Assembly: GCA_040756655.1 (NCBI GenBank)
Contig: JBFLYN010000006.1
Location: forward strand, 1-64,000
DNA length: 64,000 bases
Reading direction: 5' to 3'
Origin: JBFLYN01 sp040756655
GTDB taxonomy: Bacteria; Bacillota; Sulfobacillia; UBA8153
Of this stretch, positions 27,043 through 35,885 are shown piece after piece. Made by a program: the position numbers and the translations under genes. The notes below the pieces were generated by a model, which was not told where the DNA came from, did no database searches, and saw only the letters and a program-made list of their open reading frames with translations. Every line of letters begins with the position of its first letter. Positions within the stretch are counted from its first letter, which is position 1.

Positions 27043-27837
27043 CTAGAACACCGGAGCCGGGGCCTCTTCATAGCCCAGGTTCCGGGAAATGTCAGCTCCC
27101 GCGCGCCTGACCATCTGGATATACTGGTTCAGTTCGCCCGATTGCATCCTCACGGTGGGGCCCGATATGGACACCGCCGCCACCACTCGCCCGTCGCGGT
27201 TCCTGACCGGTGCGGCCACGCAGCGCACACCCGTCTCGAACTCCTCGTCGTCTACGGCATACCCGTGGGCCCGCACCCACTGCTGGTCCTGCCTGATTTC
27301 GTCCGGGCTCGTCACAGTGCGGGGCGTTAAGGCGGCCAGGCGGCCTTGCCTGAGGAACGCCTCGATCTCATCGGGAGCGCAGGCCGCCAGCAGCACCTTG
27401 CCGGAAGCCGTGGCATGGAGGGGCATGACCCTTCCCACTTCGGCCTGCACCCTGAGGAAGTGCTGGCCGGGCCAGTACTCTATGATCGAAGCCTTCCACC
27501 CGCTGCGTATGACCATGTTGGTGGTCTCCTGGGAGCGCTCGGCCAGCGTCTCCAGGACTGGGCGGCTGGCGTGGCGGAGTTCGTTGACAAAGTCCACGGC
27601 ATTGCCCACTTCAAAGGCCCTGAGCCCCAGGCTGTAACGGCGGGTCCCCTCTTCTTGCCGGACAAATCCCCGGGCCTGCAGGGTCTGGAGCAGGCGGTGG
27701 GCGGTGCTGGCGTCCAGGTCCACCCTCTCGCTGAGTTCGACCAGCCCGGCCGCGTTGCCCACTTCGGCCAGGGCTTCCAGGAGGGCCAGTGCCCGGTCTA
27801 CCGACTGCACCCGGTTTCCGCTAGGTTCCCTGTGCAT
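27043..27837 (-). CDS. IclR-family transcriptional regulator
   Basis: A 264-residue DNA-binding regulator with an N-terminal winged HTH (residues about 10-70, VQSVDRALALLEALAEVGN and LVELSERVDLDASTAHRLLQ) and a C-terminal effector-binding IclR domain (HATASGKVLLAA, YAVDDEEFETGVRCVAAPV, AVSISGPTVRM). IclR proteins usually repress or activate a neighbouring catabolic operon in response to a small metabolite. The start at 27837 is set by GGAGG upstream and by the onset of homology. It begins five bases after the MtmB-like gene, so it is in that operon and probably controls it, and perhaps the divergent 15-gene operon. Confidence 0.92.
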   Translation of the reverse strand: MHREPSGNRVQSVDRALALLEALAEVGNAAGLVELSERVDLDASTAHRLLQTLQARGFVRQEEGTRRYSLGLRAFEVGNAVDFVNELRHASRPVLETLAERSQETTNMVIRSGWKASIIEYWPGQHFLRVQAEVGRVMPLHATASGKVLLAACAPDEIEAFLRQGRLAALTPRTVTSPDEIRQDQQWVRAHGYAVDDEEFETGVRCVAAPVRNRDGRVVAAVSISGPTVRMQSGELNQYIQMVRRAGADISRNLGYEEAPAPVF

Positions 27838-27841
27838 CGAC

Positions 27842-29227
27842 TTAACCTCCGCTTCCCCGGGCCGGTGGCAGGGGGATGCCCAGCCCGCCCAGCTCAGTTT
27901 CCAGCTGCTCGTAGAGGGATACATGCTCATCACGAGGGACCAGTGCCTGCACATCGTAGAGTTCCTCGAAAGGCAATCCTGCAGGTGCTATCCCCACTGC
28001 CATGCGGTCGGAAAACCGCGACAACAGCTCCCGGGCCAGCCCATCAGCCTGTCCGGGCGGAAGTTCCCGGGCACCCCTGGCCACCCGGGCAAACAACCGG
28101 GCCATGAGCGGGCTAACCGCGTTACGGTGGGGTGATTCGGCCGGGCGCGGGCCCGCCACGTGCACTCCGGCAGTGGCGCTGGCCAGGAGCGAGGCTGTGA
28201 ACTCGTATGCATACTGGGGGGTCCCGGGACCGGCCCCAGTGGTATGGCTGGTGACCAAAAGCAGGCGCGAGTGGTTCCGCACGGCCCGGGCTACCAGGCT
28301 GGCACACCATATGGACTGGGGATTGGCCTGTTGCCGCAGGCGGGCGTGCTGGGGGCCAAAGTGGGCCACCCGGCACCCCAGGCAGGCCGACGCAATGGCA
28401 GAGGCCACAGCGATGATGGCCGCCGCGGCAGGATCGCTGCTGGGGCCCGGCCCGGCTATCAGCGGGGTGAAGGCCAAAAACACGGGCGTGCCAAAGTGGC
28501 GGTAGTGGCTGATGCGGGCCAGCTGGTGGTCTTCCAACACCAGGTCCTGGGTGAAGGCAACCGCCCGCCCGTCACTGGCCCGGAGTCCCCAGCCGCCGTG
28601 GCTGGCGGCGACCTCGCCCAGCGCCATGAACACGTGCCCCACTATGGGCATGCCCGGCCGGCCCGCCCTTGCCACGGCCTCCCGGGCCTGGCGACCGTAG
28701 AAGGCGGCCGCCTCCACCGCCAGTGCTGATTCGGGACGGAACGGCTGGCCGTGGAATTCGGCCAGTGACCCCGGGATGTGCAAGACGTCGATGGCTCTCT
28801 CCCGGGCGAAACACTCGTTGAGGGGTAGAAACCAGCGGTCGTCGGTGATGGCGTTGAAGGGCCCGCTGAAGACCAACGGTATGCCGTCAGGACTCATGCT
28901 GACGGCATCGGGTGGTTCACCCAGCACCAATTCGGAACCGGCAGCATCCAGCGCATCTTCAATATCCTCCGCCGTGAAGGCGATGACCCTGCGGCTTGAG
29001 GAAACAAATACCCCGGTGCGCTCCAGGAGTTCCCGGCCGGCCGACCACGCCCGGTGGGCCAGCTGGGCGTCACACTCCATGAGCACGGCCGGGTCGTAAC
29101 GCAGCTGGTACTTTCGCTGCAATTCGGCCACGTTCCGGCCCAGGGCGGACACGGTAAAGTCACCATTGGTCATGAGCCGGCCGGTTTCAGCGCGCCGGGC
29201 AATGTCAACCGACTTAAGAACAGGCAA
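27842..29227 (-). CDS. Monomethylamine methyltransferase (MtmB) homologue without pyrrolysine
   Basis: A 461-residue homologue of archaeal MtmB, which moves a methyl group from monomethylamine to a corrinoid protein. Similar segments run through the chain: ELQRKYQLRYD, TGVFVSSSRRVIAFTAEDI, ELVLGEPPDAV, and the core AGRPGM at residues 188-193. In MtmB this core is followed two residues later by pyrrolysine (Pyl202, from memory). Here the corresponding residue is Val196, encoded by an ordinary codon, and no in-frame TAG exists. It may act on another amine or use a different mechanism, as non-Pyl MttB homologues (MtgB) do. The start is TTG with an AAGGAG site. No corrinoid protein gene is in the window. 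It heads the operon with iclR, moaD-like and ackA. Confidence 0.82.
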   Translation of the reverse strand: MPVLKSVDIARRAETGRLMTNGDFTVSALGRNVAELQRKYQLRYDPAVLMECDAQLAHRAWSAGRELLERTGVFVSSSRRVIAFTAEDIEDALDAAGSELVLGEPPDAVSMSPDGIPLVFSGPFNAITDDRWFLPLNECFARERAIDVLHIPGSLAEFHGQPFRPESALAVEAAAFYGRQAREAVARAGRPGMPIVGHVFMALGEVAASHGGWGLRASDGRAVAFTQDLVLEDHQLARISHYRHFGTPVFLAFTPLIAGPGPSSDPAAAAIIAVASAIASACLGCRVAHFGPQHARLRQQANPQSIWCASLVARAVRNHSRLLLVTSHTTGAGPGTPQYAYEFTASLLASATAGVHVAGPRPAESPHRNAVSPLMARLFARVARGARELPPGQADGLARELLSRFSDRMAVGIAPAGLPFEELYDVQALVPRDEHVSLYEQLETELGGLGIPLPPARGSGG

Positions 29228-29624
29228 GGCTGCTACTCCTTCCAGTCACAGAGGCAGTTTCCAGCAATTATTGTAACCTATCCTCGGCGTCTGCACCAAT
29301 AGGTTGGCGGATTTTTTCGTAACTGAGGCAGGAATTCCACCCGCTGATGTCCAATGTCTAAAACTAGTTTCCGATAGACGGAAAAGCACCTGGGAGGTCT
29401 GGCGGGTAGGTACTTCTAGAGCGAGGTGGTATTGTCCTGCTAGTTCAAGGACTCCGCCGGTGGAGGTCCGTGCCAGGAGAAGTCCGGAAGAAAGCGGCAC
29501 CTGTTGAAAACTACTTGCATGATGTGCAAAATACTTGGGCCGCCAGTTACAGCACACCTGGGTGGAAGGGAGTGAGGATGGTCCCGTTGTTATGTTTCCC
29601 TCAAGGATGAAAGGAGGATGTACC
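29228..29624. promoter_or_regulatory. Divergent control region between MtmB-like and carbamoyltransferase operons
   Basis: About 400 bases separate the two operon start codons. It should contain both promoters and the likely IclR binding sites. An AAGGAGG at 29611-29617 serves the carbamoyltransferase. No known riboswitch or leader signature was recognised. The region is less G+C-rich than its surroundings near 29270-29330. Confidence 0.5.
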
Positions 29625-30617
29625 GTGCCCAACTTGAAAGGCGCAGACTTGCTGTCCCTGCGTGACCTTACCCTGGAAGAGCTTTACCTGCTTTTGGAGA
29701 CAGCCGGAGACCTCAAGCGCAAGTGGAAACGCGGCGAAAGGCAGCGTATCCTCGAAGACAAGACCCTGGCCATGGTCTTCCAGATCCCCTCCACCCGCAC
29801 CAGCATCTCCTTTGAAACTGCCATGACCCAGCTGGGTGGTCATGCCATTTACCTGGGCGGGGACCGCATCTGGTCTGGGAAAGCCAAGGAAGAAAGCTGG
29901 GGAGACACCGTGGGGACCATCGACCGCTACGCCGATGCCCTGGTGGCCCGGGTCATGGCCCAGGCCGACCTGAAACTCGCCGCCGACATCGCCCGCATCC
30001 CGGTGATCAACGGGTCCACCGACGAGGAGCACCCCTGCCAGGCCCTGGCCGACACCATGACCGCCCTGGAGAAAGTCCGCGACCTCAGGGGAAAGAAGTA
30101 CGTGCTCACCTGGGCCTGGCGGCACTCGAACCCGCCCATCGGCCTGGTCAACTCCAGCCTGTACGCCATGGCCAAGCTGGGGGTCCAGTTCGTGGTGGCC
30201 TGCCCGGAAGGGTATGAGCCCGAAGCCGACGTGCTGGGCAAGGCCCGGGCCGACGCCCGGCCCTACGGCACCGAGATCGAAATCGTCCACGACATGAAGA
30301 AGGCCGTCAAGGACGCCGACTTTGTGAATATCTACTGTTGGGTCTCCCCGGCCGTGTTCCGCGAAGGTCTCCATACTAATTTCGCCGCCCCGGCCCCTCA
30401 CAACGCCGAACCCGACAAGTACCGGCCGTACTGGTATGTCACCGACGACATCATCGACTTGGCCAAGCCCAACGCTTACGTCATGCACTGCATGCCCGCG
30501 GCCCGCGGCGAGGAAGTGGCCGACTCGGTCCTGGATGGCCCCAGGTCCATCATCCTGGACGAGGCGGAAAACCGCCTGCACATCCAGAAAGCCATCCTGG
30601 CCTTGTTGATGGCCTAG
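29625..30617 (+). CDS. Aspartate/ornithine carbamoyltransferase superfamily protein (YgeW/acetylornithine type)
   Basis: A 330-residue transcarbamylase. The carbamoyl-phosphate site is complete: STRTS at residues 56-60, HPCQ at 136-139 and HCMPAARGEE near the C-terminus. In place of the ornithine-type loop it has TWAWRHSNPPIGLVNSS, closer to the TWA element of N-acetylornithine carbamoyltransferase and YgeW, so an N-substituted amino compound or a ureide is likely. With hyuAB and carbamate kinase in the same operon it probably runs in the catabolic, phosphorolytic direction: N-carbamoyl compound plus phosphate gives amine plus carbamoyl phosphate. The GTG at 29625 has a strong AAGGAGG and fits the family start. 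It is the first gene of the 15-gene operon. Confidence 0.88.
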   Translation: MPNLKGADLLSLRDLTLEELYLLLETAGDLKRKWKRGERQRILEDKTLAMVFQIPSTRTSISFETAMTQLGGHAIYLGGDRIWSGKAKEESWGDTVGTIDRYADALVARVMAQADLKLAADIARIPVINGSTDEEHPCQALADTMTALEKVRDLRGKKYVLTWAWRHSNPPIGLVNSSLYAMAKLGVQFVVACPEGYEPEADVLGKARADARPYGTEIEIVHDMKKAVKDADFVNIYCWVSPAVFREGLHTNFAAPAPHNAEPDKYRPYWYVTDDIIDLAKPNAYVMHCMPAARGEEVADSVLDGPRSIILDEAENRLHIQKAILALLMA

Positions 30618-30629
30618 TTCCCAAAAAAC

Positions 30630-30654
30630 GGGGGGGCCTTGCCGGGTCCCCCCC
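30630..30654. terminator. G7/C7 hairpin between the first two operon genes
   Basis: Seven Gs at 30630-30636 can pair with seven Cs at 30648-30654 around an 11-base loop. AAAAAA precedes it, but no T-run follows on the plus strand. It could act as an attenuator or an mRNA-stabilising element between the carbamoyltransferase and amidohydrolase genes. Confidence 0.45.
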
Positions 30655-30682
30655 ATTCCCACAGCTGAGGGGAGGATGTGCC

Positions 30683-32023
30683 GTGCTCGATCTCCTGATC
30701 AAGGGCGGCCTGGTCGCCACCTTCGATAGCCAGTGGCGGACCATCCCGGACGGCGCCGTGGCCATCCGGGGTTCCAGCATCGTGGACATCGGCCCCGCCG
30801 GGGACTTGGCATCCCGGTACCAGGCCAAACGAGTACTGGACGCCACCGGCAAGTTCATCATGCCGGGCCTGGTTTGTGCCCACGCGCACATGCCCACGGT
30901 GCTGGGCCACAACATGCCCGTGGATTTTAGTCAGTTCCACGACTTCATGGACCTTTTGACCAAGTGGTGGTGGCCGCAGATCGAGGACCAGACCACCAAC
31001 GAGGACATCTACTGGGCTACCCTGTATTCCAGCATCAAGATGCTGAAGGCTGGCACCACCACGGTGGCCGACATGGTGGAGGCTCCCTATGCTCTCCCGG
31101 GCTGCTTGGACTGGAGCGCCCGGGCCGTAGATGAATCGGGCATCCGGGCCCTCATCGCCTACGAGGTCACCGACAGGATCGACGAGGAAAACGGCCACCT
31201 GGGCGTCCAGGAAAACCTGAGGTTTGTCAAGGAGTGGAACCAAAAGCCCGGCCGGGTCCGGGGCGCCTTTGCCCTGCACACGGTGGATACCTGCTCAGAG
31301 GCGCGGCTGCGGGAGGTAAGGAAGCTGGCTTCCGACCACGGCGCCCACATCTTTATCCATGTGGCCGAGATTCCGCCCCCCATCACCGAGGCCAGGTGGG
31401 GGAAACGCGCTCCTTACGTCATGAGGGACGTGGGACTCCTGGCCCCCGATGTGCTGGCCGTCCACTGCATCCACCTGACCCCGGAAGAGATCGACCTCAT
31501 GGCCGCGGCAAATGTCAAGGTCGCCCACACGCCCATGAGCAACATGCTGGGCGGCAACGGTGTGGCCCCCATACCCGACATGCTGGACAAGGGGATGTCG
31601 GTAGGTCTCGGTCACGACTGCTTTTTCACCCTGGACACCTTCGATTACCTGAGGACCATGTACCTTGTGCACAAGGTCCACCGGCAAAACCCCGGCGTCC
31701 TGCCGCCGCCCCAGGCCCTGGCCATGGTCAGTACCATGGGCGCCCGCGCCCTGGGCATGGACCGGGACATCGGTTCCCTGGAAACAGGCAAGAAAGCCGA
31801 CGTGATCATCGTCGACCCGCGGGGCCCGGCGCCCCTCACCCCCCAGACCTTCATGGGCTACGCCATCATGGACGTAAACGGCGCCGATGTCCAGACGGTG
31901 GTAGTAGACGGCCGGGTGGTGGTGGAGGGCCGCCGCGTGCTCACGGTGGACGAAGGAGAGGTGCTCCGGCAATGCGTGTCCCGGGCTGAGGCCCTGTGGC
32001 GGCGCGCCGGGGCCATCAGCTGA
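30683..32023 (+). CDS. SsnA/AtzA-like metal-dependent amidohydrolase
   Basis: A 446-residue enzyme of the amidohydrolase superfamily (TRZ/ATZ, SsnA, guanine or cytosine deaminase branch), which hydrolyses C-N bonds of cyclic or aromatic nitrogen compounds using a divalent metal. Metal ligands can be followed: HAHMP (residues about 67-71), HVAEIP, AVHCIHL and GLGHDCF (the D is the expected catalytic aspartate; most relatives have GTD). The end ETGKKADVIIVD is typical. In this operon it would give the cyclic ureide attacked by HyuAB; a creatinine- or purine-type deamination is possible. The GTG start follows AGGGGAGG, a leader very like that of the preceding gene. Confidence 0.87.
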   Translation: MLDLLIKGGLVATFDSQWRTIPDGAVAIRGSSIVDIGPAGDLASRYQAKRVLDATGKFIMPGLVCAHAHMPTVLGHNMPVDFSQFHDFMDLLTKWWWPQIEDQTTNEDIYWATLYSSIKMLKAGTTTVADMVEAPYALPGCLDWSARAVDESGIRALIAYEVTDRIDEENGHLGVQENLRFVKEWNQKPGRVRGAFALHTVDTCSEARLREVRKLASDHGAHIFIHVAEIPPPITEARWGKRAPYVMRDVGLLAPDVLAVHCIHLTPEEIDLMAAANVKVAHTPMSNMLGGNGVAPIPDMLDKGMSVGLGHDCFFTLDTFDYLRTMYLVHKVHRQNPGVLPPPQALAMVSTMGARALGMDRDIGSLETGKKADVIIVDPRGPAPLTPQTFMGYAIMDVNGADVQTVVVDGRVVVEGRRVLTVDEGEVLRQCVSRAEALWRRAGAIS

Positions 32024-32038
32024 CAGGGAGGTTTGACT

Positions 32039-34117
32039 GTGAGCCATTACCGGGTAGGCATCGACATCGGCGGCACTTTCACCGATGCCGTGGTCATCGA
32101 CGATGCGGGTCGCATCAGGATCTTCAAGGATCTGTCGACCCCGGCCGATCCGTCCTTGGGGCTCCTCAACTGCCTGCGCAAGGCGGCCGCCGCCCACGGG
32201 CTGGAGTTTGAGGATTTCCTCAGGGCAGTGGAACTCCTGGTCCACGGGACCACCGTGGCTACCAACACCATGATCCAGTACAAGGGTGCCAAGACTGCCC
32301 TTATCACCACCCGGGGCTTCCGGGACTCCCTGGAGATGTTCCGGGCCCACAAGCACAACCTGTGGGACCTCTCCGAACAGCGCCCGCCCATGATCGTCCC
32401 CAGGTATCTACGCTACGGCGTAACCGAGCGCATCGACGCCACCGGGACAGTGGTCACCCCTCTCGATGCCGGGGAGGTCCGCGAGGCCGTGGCGGACATG
32501 CGCGGCCACGGGGTGGAGTCAGTGGCCGTGTGCACCCTGTTTTCGTACCTCAACGATGTACATGAACTGGAGATCAAGAAGATCATCAACGAAGAGTGGC
32601 CCGGGGTGCACGTCTCCATTTCCTCGGAGATCCTAAGACAGATCCGGGAGTTCGAGCGCACCTCCACTACGGTAGTAAACGCCTACGTCTCGCCGCGGCT
32701 CAGCACCTACTTGCGCAACCTGCAAAAGGCTCTCAAAGAGCGGGGTCTCCGGCGCGACTTCCTGGTCACCCAGTCCAACGGCGGTGTGATGTCGGCGGAG
32801 TTTGCCGCGGAGCACGGGGTAACCACGCTGCTGTCCGGGCCGTCGGCCGGGGCCGTGGGCGGCATGTTCTTTTCGGAGATCCTCGGGGAGCCCAACCTGA
32901 TCATCACCGACATGGGCGGGACCAGCTTCGACGTTACCCTTATCAAGGACGGCCAGTACACCCTCACCACCGACGGCTGGGTGAGCGGGTACCGGGTAGC
33001 GGTCCCCAGCATTGACATTCACACGGTGGGCGCAGGCGGCGGCAGCATCGCCTACATCGATGAAGGCGGGATGCTGAAAGTCGGCCCACTGTCCGCTGGC
33101 GCCGACCCGGGCCCGGCCTCTTACGGGCGGGGCGGCAAGGAACCCACCGTCACCGACGCCAACGTAGCGCTGGGTTACCTTAACCCCGGCTATTTCCTGG
33201 GTGGGGAGATGAGCCTGGATGCACAGGCCGCGACCAGGGTCATCCAGGAGAAAGTGGCCGCACCGCTGGGCCTCTCGGTGACCGAGGCAGCCTACGGCAT
33301 TTTCAAGCTGGTCAACGCCAACATGGCCGATGCCATCCGCGTGGTGTCCATCGAGCGCGGCCACGACCCGCGCGAGTGTGCACTCATTGCCGCCGGCGGC
33401 GCCGGTCCCATCCACGCCGTGAAGCTGGCCGAAGACGTGGGCGTGCCCCTGGTCATCGTGCCGGGAGCCGCTTCAGTCTTTTGCGCCCTGGGCATGCTAG
33501 AGTCCGACCTCAAGCACGACTACGTCCGGACCTTCTATAGCTCCCTCGGCGCCCTGGATTTTGACGCCATCAACGGCGTGTTCTCGACCATGGAAGAAGA
33601 AGGCCGCCGCACTCTGGCCGCTGAGGGCACTTTGGCGGAAAACATGATCGTCACCCGCAGCCTGGACATGAGATACGTGGGCCAGCATCACGAAGTCCAC
33701 GTGGACATCGGCGACACGGAAGTGAGCCCGGTGACCCTGCCCGAACTGGCCGAAGCCTTCCACGCCGCCCACGAGCGGCTGTACACCTACAGCGAGCCCG
33801 AGAGTGACATCGAGATCATCAACATCCGGGTCACCGCCGTGGGGAAAGTGGCCAAGACACCGCTATCCCAAGCCGAAGAAGTGGGTCCCGACAGCTCGGG
33901 TGCCAAGAAGGGCCAGAGGACCGTCTACTTCGAAGAGCTGGGGGGCATGGCCCCAGTGGATACCTACGACGGGCACCGGCTGTTGGCCGGCAACGTGGTG
34001 GAAGGACCGGCCGTCATCGAGCTGGTCACCACGTCAGTGGTGCTGTTCCCGGGTAACCGGGCCAAGGTCGACACCCTCGGCAACCTGCTGGTGGAGGTGA
34101 AATCAGGTGTCCGCTAA
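32039..34117 (+). CDS. hyuA: Hydantoinase/oxoprolinase subunit A (ATP-dependent N-methylhydantoinase type)
   Basis: A 692-residue subunit of the ATP-hydrolysing hydantoinase/5-oxoprolinase family, which opens five-membered cyclic amides such as N-methylhydantoin by way of a phosphorylated intermediate. The N-terminal HyuA domain begins with YRVGIDIGGTFTDAVV (phosphate-binding) and contains HGTTVATNTMIQYKGAKTAL; the middle domain has TDMGGTSFDVTLI and ADPGPASYGRGG; the C-terminal domain follows from about residue 480. GTG at 32039 with AGGGAGG seven bases upstream is preferred over TTG at 32033. It overlaps hyuB by 11 bases. Acetophenone carboxylase and acetone carboxylase are relatives, but the context favours a ureide. 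Confidence 0.9.
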   Translation: MSHYRVGIDIGGTFTDAVVIDDAGRIRIFKDLSTPADPSLGLLNCLRKAAAAHGLEFEDFLRAVELLVHGTTVATNTMIQYKGAKTALITTRGFRDSLEMFRAHKHNLWDLSEQRPPMIVPRYLRYGVTERIDATGTVVTPLDAGEVREAVADMRGHGVESVAVCTLFSYLNDVHELEIKKIINEEWPGVHVSISSEILRQIREFERTSTTVVNAYVSPRLSTYLRNLQKALKERGLRRDFLVTQSNGGVMSAEFAAEHGVTTLLSGPSAGAVGGMFFSEILGEPNLIITDMGGTSFDVTLIKDGQYTLTTDGWVSGYRVAVPSIDIHTVGAGGGSIAYIDEGGMLKVGPLSAGADPGPASYGRGGKEPTVTDANVALGYLNPGYFLGGEMSLDAQAATRVIQEKVAAPLGLSVTEAAYGIFKLVNANMADAIRVVSIERGHDPRECALIAAGGAGPIHAVKLAEDVGVPLVIVPGAASVFCALGMLESDLKHDYVRTFYSSLGALDFDAINGVFSTMEEEGRRTLAAEGTLAENMIVTRSLDMRYVGQHHEVHVDIGDTEVSPVTLPELAEAFHAAHERLYTYSEPESDIEIINIRVTAVGKVAKTPLSQAEEVGPDSSGAKKGQRTVYFEELGGMAPVDTYDGHRLLAGNVVEGPAVIELVTTSVVLFPGNRAKVDTLGNLLVEVKSGVR

Positions 34118-35885
34118 GGAATCCATTGTCAACCGCCCGTTTTCCGGAAACACCGACCCGGTCACGCTCTCGGTGGTGTTCAACCGGCTGCAGGCCATCA
34201 ACCAGGAAATGGGCATCACCATGACCCGCACTTCCCGGTCGCCTATCTTCGCAGAAGTTCACGACTTTTCCTGCGCCATCTGCGACTGGGTCCCGCGCAT
34301 CGTGGCCCAGGTGGACGGCGTGCCCTCGCACACGGCCTCCTCCATGATGGCCGCCAAGGCAGTGCGACAGGCCTTTGCCGGCGACATCCACCCGGGCGAT
34401 GTGTTCCTCATCAACGACCCCTACAACGGGGGCACGCACCTGGCCGATATCACCGTGGTCAAGCCCATCTTCATCGACGGGGAGCTTATGTTCATGGGCA
34501 TCAACCGGGCCCATCACCTGGACGTGGGCGGCCTTTCGCCCGGCAGCTACTCCCCCTTGGCCCGGGAGCTCTTTCACGAAGGAATCCGCATTCCCCCGGT
34601 GCGCATCTACCGCAACGACGAGCCCATCCGGGACGTGGTGGACCTGGTGGCCATCAACACCCGCATGCCCGACCTGTTCTGGAGCGACATACGCGCCCAG
34701 GTAGCCTCGTGTAACGTGGCCGAGCGACGACTGGTGGAAATGGCCAGGAAGTACGGGAAGGAACTCTTGAAGACCATCCTCGACGACATCCAGGCCTACG
34801 CCGAACACCGCATGCGGCAGGAGATCGCCAAGCTCCCGGACGGCACCTACGAAGGCGAAGCCATCCTTGATGATGACGGTTTCGACCGGACCAACGTCAC
34901 CATCCGGGTGCGGGTGACCGTCAGCGGGGACACCATGGACGTGGACTTCGAGGGCACCGACCCGCAGACCACGGGTTTCATCAACAGCCCCTTTGCCAAC
35001 TCCTGCACCTCGGTATACGTGGCGGTGCTGACCACCGTCAGCCAGGACGTGCCCCACAACGAAGGCGCCTACCAGCCCATCACCATCAAGGCCCCGCCGG
35101 GCTGCGTGGTCAACCCGGACCCGCCGGCCCCGGTGGCCAGCGCCACCCTGGATACGGCCTGTGCCGTGCTGGAGGCCATGTACATGGCCCTCTCCAAGGC
35201 CATACCCGACCGGGTGCCGGCGGCCTGGAACCGTTGGTGCGGGCCGGCCATCTCCGGCATCGACCCGCGCAGCGGCCAGTTCTACGTGCAGTATACCTTC
35301 TGCGGCATGGGTGGAGGCGGGGCCATGCCCTATGCGGATGGCCTAAGCTACGTGGGTGACGGCATCGATCTGGGCGGGCTGACTGCCCCCAACATCGAGT
35401 CCAACGAGGTGGAATACCCGCACATCACCGAGTACCACGAATTCGACACCGACTCGGGCGGCGCCGGCAAGTTCCGGGGCGGCCTGGGCGTGCGTTACAA
35501 GATCCGCCTTTTGGACGAAAACCCGGTGCTGGTGGTGTTCGGCGACGGTCAGATCAACGCGCCTTTTGGCCTGTACGGAGGGTTGAGCGGGGCCCCCAAC
35601 CGTCTCAAGCTCAACGACGGCACCCCGGAAGAACGTAACCTGCCCTCCAAGGGCGAGCTCATGCCAGCTGGCAACATCACTTACGCCATCCGGTCGGCCG
35701 GGGGCGGCGGCTGGGGATACCCGTGGGAGCGCCCAGCGGAGCGAGTCCGCATGGACGTACTCAACGGCTTCGTGTCCCGGGAGAAGGCCGCCGAACTCTA
35801 CGGGGTCATCCTCACCGCTGACCTGGCCATCGATGCTGAAGCCACCCGGGCCCGGCGCCAGGAGCTGAAGGGGGCAAGACAGTGA
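34107..35885 (+). CDS. hyuB: Hydantoinase/oxoprolinase subunit B
   Basis: A 592-residue partner of HyuA in the same cytoplasmic complex. Recognisable HyuB segments are TRTSRSPIFAEVHDFSCAI, GDVFLINDPYNGGTHLADIT, INRAHHLDVGGLSPGSYS and SGGAGKFRGGLGVRYKI, with a glycine-rich end SAGGGGWGYP. The metal- and substrate-binding residues are not assigned here. The GTG start lies inside the last codons of hyuA with GGAGGTG upstream, so the pair is translationally coupled. Its stop overlaps the next gene by four bases. Confidence 0.9.
   Translation: MSAKESIVNRPFSGNTDPVTLSVVFNRLQAINQEMGITMTRTSRSPIFAEVHDFSCAICDWVPRIVAQVDGVPSHTASSMMAAKAVRQAFAGDIHPGDVFLINDPYNGGTHLADITVVKPIFIDGELMFMGINRAHHLDVGGLSPGSYSPLARELFHEGIRIPPVRIYRNDEPIRDVVDLVAINTRMPDLFWSDIRAQVASCNVAERRLVEMARKYGKELLKTILDDIQAYAEHRMRQEIAKLPDGTYEGEAILDDDGFDRTNVTIRVRVTVSGDTMDVDFEGTDPQTTGFINSPFANSCTSVYVAVLTTVSQDVPHNEGAYQPITIKAPPGCVVNPDPPAPVASATLDTACAVLEAMYMALSKAIPDRVPAAWNRWCGPAISGIDPRSGQFYVQYTFCGMGGGGAMPYADGLSYVGDGIDLGGLTAPNIESNEVEYPHITEYHEFDTDSGGAGKFRGGLGVRYKIRLLDENPVLVVFGDGQINAPFGLYGGLSGAPNRLKLNDGTPEERNLPSKGELMPAGNITYAIRSAGGGGWGYPWERPAERVRMDVLNGFVSREKAAELYGVILTADLAIDAEATRARRQELKGARQ

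Noticed and set aside
27842..29227. Pyrrolysine-encoding UAG in the MtmB-like gene
   Set aside because: There is no in-frame TAG; the aligned position is an ordinary valine codon.
29601..30662. Long antisense frame opposite the carbamoyltransferase gene
   Set aside because: The sense strand carries all family motifs and a strong ribosome site; the antisense text has no recognisable domain.
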